From positions 1 to 43,977 of the forward strand of contig NZ_CANMLV010000030.1 in NCBI RefSeq assembly GCF_947498825.1: a stretch of 43,977 nucleotides of DNA. Reading direction: 5' to 3'. Made by a program: the position numbers and the translations under genes. Below the pieces are notes generated by a model. That model worked only from the letters and a program-made list of their open reading frames with translations. It did not search any database and was not told the origin of the DNA. Below, piece after piece: positions 36,987-43,977 of this stretch; position 1 is the stretch's first letter, and each line of letters begins with the position of its first letter. This stretch comes from an uncultured Cedecea sp. (GTDB lineage Bacteria; Pseudomonadota; Gammaproteobacteria; Enterobacterales; Enterobacteriaceae).

Positions 36987-39482
36987 CTACTCGGATGTAG
37001 CCTGCTTTTTCGCTGCGCGTTTAGCCTTAGTGGCCGCCGCTATTTTACGGGTTTTATCTGAAGGCGCTTTGGCTTTCTTCGCTTTACTGCCCGTTTTTTC
37101 AGGCTTCACTTTTGCGCTGCCTTTCTCGTTACTGCCCGCTTTTCCAGGTTTCCCTTTACCACTTTTTTTCGCCGGGCGAAATTCGCTATCAGGCTCAAAG
37201 TTCTGACGTTTGCCAGCATCCCGACGTTTTGAAGGAGAACCCGCAGACTTCTTCTTCGCCCGGTCTTTTTGCGTTTTACCTTCACCACGCGCGACTCGCT
37301 GGCTGGAAATCAGAGCAAAGTCGATTTTACGCTCATCCATATGGACAGCCTCAACACGAACTTCAACTTTATCACCAAGGCGATAGGTTTTACCGCCCGA
37401 TTCACCAATCAGCCGCTGGCCTACCTGGTCGAAACGGTAATAGTCATTATCAAGTGAAGAGACATGTACCAGACCATCGATAAACAGCTCATCCAGACGG
37501 ACAAAGAAACCAAAGCCCGTTACGCTGGCAATAATACCGTTGAATACCTGACCGACCTGATCTTGCATAAAATCGCATTTAAGCCAGTCAGAAACTTCAC
37601 GGGTTGCTTCATCAGCCCGGCGTTCAGCCATGGAACAGTGCTGACCCAGTTGCAACATCTCTTCCATGCTGTAGTGCCAGCCACCTGACTCAGTGCTGTT
37701 CCCCTGATGCCCCTGCTCTTTCGCCAGCAAATACTTAATCGCACGATGCAGCAGTAAATCCGGATAACGGCGAATCGGTGAGGTAAAGTGTGCATAGGAC
37801 TGCAATGCTAAGCCAAAGTGACCGCGGTTTTCCGGATCGTAAATCGCCTGTTTCATTGAGCGCAGCAACATCGTTTGCAGCATTTCATGATCGGGGCGAT
37901 CGGCGATTGAGGTCAGTAACTCAGCGTAGTCACGCGGTTCTGGTTTCTGACCACCCGGTAATTCCAGTCCCAGCTCAGCCAGTACCGAACGGAATGCAGT
38001 AATGGCGTCATTACCAGGCCTGTCATGATCGCGGAACAGTGCTGGTTCATTGTTCTTTTCAACAAAACGCGCGGCTGAAATATTGGCGAGGATCATGCAC
38101 TCCTCAATCAGCTTATGCGCATCATTACGTACTGTCTGTTCTACCCGCTCAATACGGCGTTCAGCATTGAAGATAAACTTGGCTTCTTCGCTCTCAAAAG
38201 AGATCCCGCCACGCTGAGTGCGCGAAATTTCCAGGGCTTTATAGAGACGGTGCAGTTCTTCAATATGCTTCACCAGCGGCGCATATTGCTCACGTAACTC
38301 TTCGTCACCCTGCAACACATGCCAGACTTTGGTGTAGGTCAGGCGAGCATGGGAACGCATAACTGCTTCATAGAACTTGGAGCCCGTCAAACGGCCGCTA
38401 GCTGAAACTGTCATCTCACACACCATACAGAGTCTGTCGACTTGTGGGTTCAGCGAGCACAGACCGTTAGACAGCACTTCCGGCAGCATCGGTATCACTT
38501 GTGACGGGAAGTAGACCGAGGTTCCGCGGTTGCGTGCTTCAGCATCCAGCGGCGTTGGAGGACGTACATAGTAGCTCACATCAGCGATAGCCACCCAAAG
38601 ACGCCAGCCGCCCCCGCGTTTTTTCTCACAGAATACCGCATCATCGAAGTCGCGCGCATCTTCTCCATCGATAGTCATCAACGGTAAATCACGCAGGTCA
38701 ACACGGCCAACTTTCGCTTCTTCCGGGACTTCTTCTTTCAGTCCTGCAACCTGGGCTTCAACTTCTTTTGGCCACACATAAGGAATTTCATGGGTACGCA
38801 GTGCCATATCCACTGCCATACCGGTTCCCATATTGTCACCTAATACTTCAACAATCTTACCGACAGCCTTGGTGCGTCGTGTGGGTCTTTGGGTGAGTTC
38901 AACCACCACCACAAAGCCCATACGCGCGCCCATAATATTTTCAGGCGGGATCAGAATATCGAAACTCAGGCGACTGTCGTCCGGTACCACAAAACCGACA
39001 CCAGCATCGGTAAAGTAACGCCCAACGATTTGCCCGGTTCTGGCTTCCAGAACACGCACGATGCGGGCTTCACGACGCCCCTTGCGGTCAGCGCCTAAAG
39101 GCTGTACCAGGGCAATATCGCCGTGCATACACATTTTCATCTGCTCGGAAGAGAGATAAAGATCGTCTTTGCGGCCTTCTACGCGCAGAAAACCAAAGCC
39201 ATCGCGATGGCCGATAACTTTACCTTTGAGCAAATCCAGACGTTCTGGCAAGGCGTAGCATTGACGACGGGTAAAGACCAGTTGTCCGTCACGCTCCATG
39301 GCGCGCAGACGACGGCGCAGCGCTTCCAGCTGCTCTTCATCAGTAATATTTAGTGCTTCAGCCAGCTCTTCCCGGCTGGCGGGTTTTTCTCTCTGAGAAA
39401 GAAGATCGAGAATAAATTCCCGACTTGGGATCGGATTTTCATATTTTCCGGCTTCTCTTTCCTGAAAAGGATCTTTTGACAT
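36987..39482 (-). CDS. rnr: Exoribonuclease R (RNase R)
   Basis: 831 residues from ATG 39482 ([21 protein letters not shown]. coli MSQDPFQERE...), behind a GGAGG site; an upstream ATG at 39536 gives an unlikely 18-residue extension. Order: winged helix (about 20-80), two cold-shock domains (about 85-220), RNB catalytic domain with [14 protein letters not shown] (acidic Mg2+ cluster, about 265-280), S1 domain (about 640-720), and a long Lys/Ala-rich basic tail from about 730. It degrades structured RNA 3' to 5'. In E. coli nsrR precedes it; here nsrR is absent. Confidence 0.97.
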   Translation of the reverse strand: MSKDPFQEREAGKYENPIPSREFILDLLSQREKPASREELAEALNITDEEQLEALRRRLRAMERDGQLVFTRRQCYALPERLDLLKGKVIGHRDGFGFLRVEGRKDDLYLSSEQMKMCMHGDIALVQPLGADRKGRREARIVRVLEARTGQIVGRYFTDAGVGFVVPDDSRLSFDILIPPENIMGARMGFVVVVELTQRPTRRTKAVGKIVEVLGDNMGTGMAVDMALRTHEIPYVWPKEVEAQVAGLKEEVPEEAKVGRVDLRDLPLMTIDGEDARDFDDAVFCEKKRGGGWRLWVAIADVSYYVRPPTPLDAEARNRGTSVYFPSQVIPMLPEVLSNGLCSLNPQVDRLCMVCEMTVSASGRLTGSKFYEAVMRSHARLTYTKVWHVLQGDEELREQYAPLVKHIEELHRLYKALEISRTQRGGISFESEEAKFIFNAERRIERVEQTVRNDAHKLIEECMILANISAARFVEKNNEPALFRDHDRPGNDAITAFRSVLAELGLELPGGQKPEPRDYAELLTSIADRPDHEMLQTMLLRSMKQAIYDPENRGHFGLALQSYAHFTSPIRRYPDLLLHRAIKYLLAKEQGHQGNSTESGGWHYSMEEMLQLGQHCSMAERRADEATREVSDWLKCDFMQDQVGQVFNGIIASVTGFGFFVRLDELFIDGLVHVSSLDNDYYRFDQVGQRLIGESGGKTYRLGDKVEVRVEAVHMDERKIDFALISSQRVARGEGKTQKDRAKKKSAGSPSKRRDAGKRQNFEPDSEFRPAKKSGKGKPGKAGSNEKGSAKVKPEKTGSKAKKAKAPSDKTRKIAAATKAKRAAKKQATSE

Positions 39483-40076
39483 TGCGGTTCCTCCGTTGTC
39501 ATCTGGAACCTGCACGCATTGCGTTAGCTCCAGCAAAATGGGTCAGCAATGGGGAGGGGGTTATTTTAGGCTGGTCATTTTTATCTGACAGCGCTTAAAC
39601 CGCTCATCCCCTACATCCGTCCTGTTTCATACATTACGTGAAATCGTAGGACTAAAGTATTGCTGTTGTTCGCTTTAAAGCGAAATTTTTAGTTGTTAGC
39701 CTCAGCATATTCAATGATAAGGCTGGAAATTTGCCCGCACGAGATATCGGTATCAGATAGCCCTGGTGGCGTGTTGATTAATATTTTCACCCTGAACTCA
39801 AGGTGAGCCAAACGTCATACTCTCTTTAATCTTAGTCGTGCCAGTCATATTTGCGGTGAGTAACAACGTTTATAATATAAATCTGGCGCACATAACGAGC
39901 AAAACAAACGATAACCATCAATCTGTTAGGCGGACAAGCACATGATACAGATCATCTGTTAATGATATTGATCATAAACCAGCCAGGCAGATACCCGCTA
40001 ATTTATTTATGCAAGAGGGAATGAAAGGATGGGGAATACTGTGAATGGGGTGTGCAAAACACACCCCTTTAACCTG
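39483..40076. other. rnr-purA intergenic region lacking nsrR
   Basis: About 590 bp where E. coli carries nsrR. I find no match to NsrR (no Rrf2 helix-turn-helix, no cysteine cluster) on either strand. A short minus-strand frame (39689-39811, TTG or GTG start; ...KILINTPPGLSDTDIS...) is open but unsupported. It should contain the promoter of the rnr operon. The end holds the purA hairpin. Confidence 0.6.
40047..40067 (-). terminator. Hairpin downstream of purA
   Basis: GGGGTGTG (40047-40054) pairs with CACACCCC (40060-40067) over a 5-nt loop, 10 bp past the purA stop. No T-run follows on the minus strand. Confidence 0.7.
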
Positions 40077-41378
<1,302 letters not shown>

Positions 41379-41477
41379 TCAAAATCACCGTTTGCTTAAA
41401 AATGGATTCTATCATCGGTTTCAAGGATGATCAGCCACTTTAGTGCACTAATTAGCATTATTATGCATGGTTTTTGG

Positions 41478-41675
41478 TCAGCCCGCGCTGTGACTCAACA
41501 TATAGTAGATAACGACCCCTGCGACCACAAGACCACCGCCAAAACGTCGCAACAGCGATTCAGGTAATTGGGCAAATGCGAGGATCATACGCCGCCACGC
41601 CTTGGGATAAAGCATCGGTCCCAGCCCTTCGAGTACCAAAACTAAAGCCAGTGCCAGCCAAATTGTCGAATTCAT
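41478..41675 (-). CDS. yjeT: YjeT, DUF2065 small inner-membrane protein
   Basis: 65 residues, MNSTIWLALALVLVLEGLGP and RRFGGGLVVAGVVIYYMLSH, two membrane segments around a basic loop (PKAWRRMI). Almost identical to E. coli YjeT, function unknown. In E. coli it sits between hflC and purA; here purA is next but hflC is not found upstream. Confidence 0.94.
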   Translation of the reverse strand: MNSTIWLALALVLVLEGLGPMLYPKAWRRMILAFAQLPESLLRRFGGGLVVAGVVIYYMLSHSAG

Positions 41676-41836
41676 ATGAAGTTATTCCTGCATCGAGTCG
41701 GAGACAGAATGGCTCCATCGCTCTGTGCGTACCAGGTGCCGTGTTATTCTGGCGCTGATAGTACCCTTTCTTGCCTTAATCACGATATTTTTATCGTTTT
41801 CAATTATTACAAGTATGTCCGTAACAGCCTGAAACT

Positions 41837-41871
41837 AAAAAGTCTGAGTTGGCGGAGTGCCGAACTCAGAC
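41837..41871 (-). terminator. Terminator of the toxin-immunity transcript
   Basis: GTCTGAGTT (41842-41850) pairs with AACTCAGAC (41863-41871) with an inner GGC/GCC, and the minus strand continues into five T (plus 41837-41841). It lies 85 bp after the immunity stop codon. Nothing coding is seen in 41676-41955. Confidence 0.82.
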
Positions 41872-41955
41872 AAGGGGGCAGTGGGGATACGCGGGCTGAC
41901 AGATTGGTCACAACGTTCTTTGTCACTGCCAGGCCATTTTTACGTCCCGATACTA

Positions 41956-42312
41956 TTACTTAATCGGATAATGGTAATGTTCTGGAATTTTATAGTCGTC
42001 GGGAAATTCTGCAACATCAGGAATTTTGATAAAACGATCAACGTCCTCCCTGGTTTGTTCTAGCACTCCATTAATTCCTGATAAAAATGTAGATATTCGT
42101 AGTAACGCAGCCTGGATGGCCAGTTCATCGTTGTTTTCTTTTGCTTTAAAAAATAAATCAAACGTTAATGTAAGATTATTAAAATCCTTTTCAATACTAT
42201 TGGCAATTGAATGGCCACATGACAAATAGATATCATCAACACTATTTTTCTTTGTTTTCAATAAATCTAAATAAGCCTCTTTAAATTTATCTAACTCTTT
42301 AATATTTATCAT
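41956..42312 (-). CDS. Candidate immunity protein of the adjacent toxin
   Basis: 118 residues, MINIKELDKFKEAYLDLLKT..., AT-rich and predicted mostly helical (LAIQAALLRISTFLSGINGV, LEQTREDVDRF), acidic overall, no signal peptide. I do not recognise the family. Its ATG overlaps the toxin stop by 4 nt (ATGA), and its base composition is well below the surrounding backbone. Position, size and composition are those of an immunity gene that travels with its toxin tail. The colicin E3 immunity protein is a smaller beta protein, so this would be a different type. Confidence 0.7.
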   Translation of the reverse strand: MINIKELDKFKEAYLDLLKTKKNSVDDIYLSCGHSIANSIEKDFNNLTLTFDLFFKAKENNDELAIQAALLRISTFLSGINGVLEQTREDVDRFIKIPDVAEFPDDYKIPEHYHYPIK

Positions 42313-43977
42313 TTAGGTAGTTTCCTTCCTTCAGCCCTGGCTGCTTTAGTTTTTTTATCGTTGTATGAACCATCAAGATTAAGCACGGCCTGTACTTTTG
42401 TACCTGTTCTGTCAAAAACCTCAATATGGTTTTTATGGCTGGCATCAAGATAAAACTGATCGCCTGGTTTTATAAAATTGCCAATACTATCAGTCGCCTT
42501 ATAAATACTTTGACCCTGATATTGCTTACTGGTTTTTGTAGATAGCCCTTTTATTTCACGACCAAAACCGGATTGTGTAAAGAACTCCCCTATATTCCCA
42601 ACTGCGCCCTTATTTGGCTCATAACCTCCTGCCAGATAAGCCAAATCATCCAAACTTGGCCCCTGTGGGATCGGTGTTATTGTAGCCTTTATACCGATAT
42701 CCGTCACACCTGCAGTATTTCCAGTATGCATCGCTCCCGAGACAGGGATCTGATGATGACCGGTATGGCCTGGCGTCTGGGGGACTAATGACTGATGGCC
42801 GCCGGTGTTGCGCAGGCCCGTATCCGGCAACTGAGCATTCCCGGTATGCACAGGCGCATACTTATCTTGCAGTGCGCTCAGGTAATCGCCCGTAACAGCA
42901 GGATTTCCAGCGGTGCTCAGGGCAGTAATATGATTCAGTTCATCAACGGTTATCCTGTCGGCGACATCCTTAAACGTCGTGGCAGTAATACCGGCGATAC
43001 TGGCTTTGATACCGATATCCAGCAACTGTTCAGCGACTTTCGTTTGCTGAGGAATAGCGAAAGTTAATTTGTCCACCCGCCCTCTACCGAGGAAAGGATT
43101 TTCCAGCGACGGAATGGTTAAATGCGTGGAGTTTTTCAGTGCAAGTCTGGCTGCTTCTGAGGTATCAGAAATCACCTTAGGGGCCATATACTCTGCCATA
43201 CGCTCAGGAGCACTGGCGGGTGGCAGAGCCATATCGGCTCCTGCTTTAGCCACTGAGTCAACCTTGCCGGCGGCTTTAGCAACGGCCTTCTCTGTGGCGA
43301 CTATGCCACTTTTCAACAGCCCCGTGCCACTCGTTACCAGTCCACCCATATCTGCCGTGAGTTTGCCGCCCTCAACACCGGCATTAAACGCACCGCTGAT
43401 ACTGCCCTTTTGATACTCTGCTTCCATGCGATCGATACTGTCTGTCCAGGACTGTTTCACCGCTGAGGCCAGGTTACCCAGGATATTTCCATTTTCAGCC
43501 AAGGCTTTCAGCGCGCTGTAAACTTCCGCCGGGCTACTGGCTGCTTTCACAATCCCGTCAACTGTTTCATACAGCCCGACCGGCACACCGGCAGCCAAAC
43601 CTGCCGCAAAACTGGCACCCTGGGCCAGGTCGGTGACTGCCCACTGTGCTTCTTTGCTCATTTTGCACAGAGTGGTCTGACATTCCGCTATCTCTTTACT
43701 TTTCTGAGCCTGCTGTTTATTACTCAGGAAGTTATGGCTGGCAAGAGTAGATAAGGAAAAATTATCACTCTTTTGGAGTGGGGGATTAGCCGCAGGTTTT
43801 GCTGCTGAGGTCGGTACGTTAGCAGCTGGCTTTGCTGCAGGTGCCGGTACTTTAGCTGCAGGTTTGGCCGCGAGTGCCTGTGCGTTAGCTGCAGGCTTTG
43901 CCGCCGGAGCAGAGGCTTTCGCCGCAGGCTTTGCTGCAGGTTTGGCCGCGGGTGCCTGTGCGTTAGCGGCAGGCTTT
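42309..43977 (-). CDS. C-terminal part of a polymorphic toxin (predicted E3-like RNase tail)
   Basis: The frame is open to the window edge, 555 codons, so the ATG at 43661 is internal and the N-terminus is missing. In order: an Ala/Pro/Lys-rich repeat (KPAANAQAPAAKPAAK..., about 43770-43977), a pretoxin-like region (ASFAAGLAAGVPVGLYETVD, ...GGKLTADMGGLVTSGTGLLK), a Gly/His/Thr-rich linker (HTGHHQIPVSGAMHTGNTAG) and a C-terminal domain GDQFYLDASHKNHIEVFDRT, VQAVLNLDGSYNDKKTKAAR. The D..H..E arrangement (codons within 42419-42457) resembles colicin E3/CdiA-CT(ECL)-type 16S rRNA nucleases, by eye only. The delivery system (CDI, Rhs, T6SS or other) cannot be told from this part. Confidence 0.72.
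   Translation of the reverse strand, partial: KPAANAQAPAAKPAAKPAAKASAPAAKPAANAQALAAKPAAKVPAPAAKPAANVPTSAAKPAANPPLQKSDNFSLSTLASHNFLSNKQQAQKSKEIAECQTTLCKMSKEAQWAVTDLAQGASFAAGLAAGVPVGLYETVDGIVKAASSPAEVYSALKALAENGNILGNLASAVKQSWTDSIDRMEAEYQKGSISGAFNAGVEGGKLTADMGGLVTSGTGLLKSGIVATEKAVAKAAGKVDSVAKAGADMALPPASAPERMAEYMAPKVISDTSEAARLALKNSTHLTIPSLENPFLGRGRVDKLTFAIPQQTKVAEQLLDIGIKASIAGITATTFKDVADRITVDELNHITALSTAGNPAVTGDYLSALQDKYAPVHTGNAQLPDTGLRNTGGHQSLVPQTPGHTGHHQIPVSGAMHTGNTAGVTDIGIKATITPIPQGPSLDDLAYLAGGYEPNKGAVGNIGEFFTQSGFGREIKGLSTKTSKQYQGQSIYKATDSIGNFIKPGDQFYLDASHKNHIEVFDRTGTKVQAVLNLDGSYNDKKTKAARAEGRKLPK

Noticed and set aside
39689-39811. About 40-codon minus-strand frame (TTG or GTG start) between rnr and purA
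   Set aside because: Short, poor start codon and ribosome site, and no match to NsrR or any family I know; mentioned only in the region note.

Overview
The window is a chromosomal segment of an Enterobacterales bacterium. The backbone is the Escherichia coli ytfL-to-purA neighbourhood in inverted order: msrA (broken), ytfL, ytfK, ytfJ, cysQ, ytfH, qorB, ytfF, cycA, fklB, ytfB, rplI-rpsR-priB-rpsF, yjfP, yjfN, rlmB, rnr, purA, yjeT. Each was recognised by near full-length similarity to the E. coli proteins as I remember them. Genes expected here but not seen are ytfE, nsrR and hflC/hflK. A full-length 127-bp ERIC-type element supports the Enterobacterales assignment; I cannot name the genus.

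Layout. 1-0.3 kb: 5' end of an IS200/IS605-type tnpB and its end region, abutting the last codons of msrA. 0.3-4.2 kb: LprI-like protein, ytfL, ytfK, ytfJ, cysQ. 4.4-6.6 kb: a BglH-type sugar porin with a long leader that carries a BglG-type ribonucleic antiterminator (RAT), an overlapping terminator and a CRP-like promoter, but no bglG/F/B nearby. 6.6-8.7 kb: AT-rich decaying DNA with an AraC-family pseudogene, a broken membrane-protein gene, ERIC fragments and one small intact ORF. 8.7-13.7 kb: efflux pump and MerR regulator sharing a 19-bp-spacer promoter, then ytfH/qorB, an AraC regulator and ytfF. 13.7-14.1 kb: an orphan IS605-type right end and a truncated M20 hydrolase gene.

14.1-23.2 kb: cycA, then a tightly coupled operon of a peptide/nickel-type ABC importer, a luciferase-like flavin monooxygenase and an alkylhydroperoxidase-domain protein. 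Its binding-protein gene is frameshifted in an A7 run. 23.2-28.0 kb: fklB, ytfB, the S6-PriB-S18-L9 operon, yjfP and yjfN.

28.2-36.0 kb: an accessory peptide-use island: a DUF1028 protein divergent from a Dpp-like importer (with a fused permease-ATPase), a GntR/FCD regulator and an M42 peptidase. The genes suggest uptake and cytoplasmic hydrolysis of a particular peptide or amide. 36.1-41.7 kb: rlmB, rnr, purA, yjeT. 41.8 kb to the end: the 3' end of a polymorphic-toxin gene with an E3-like RNase-type tail and an overlapping, AT-rich candidate immunity gene, placed where hflC would be expected.

Several broken genes (msrA, AraC, M20, the binding protein) and missing backbone genes suggest recent erosion and turnover at this locus.
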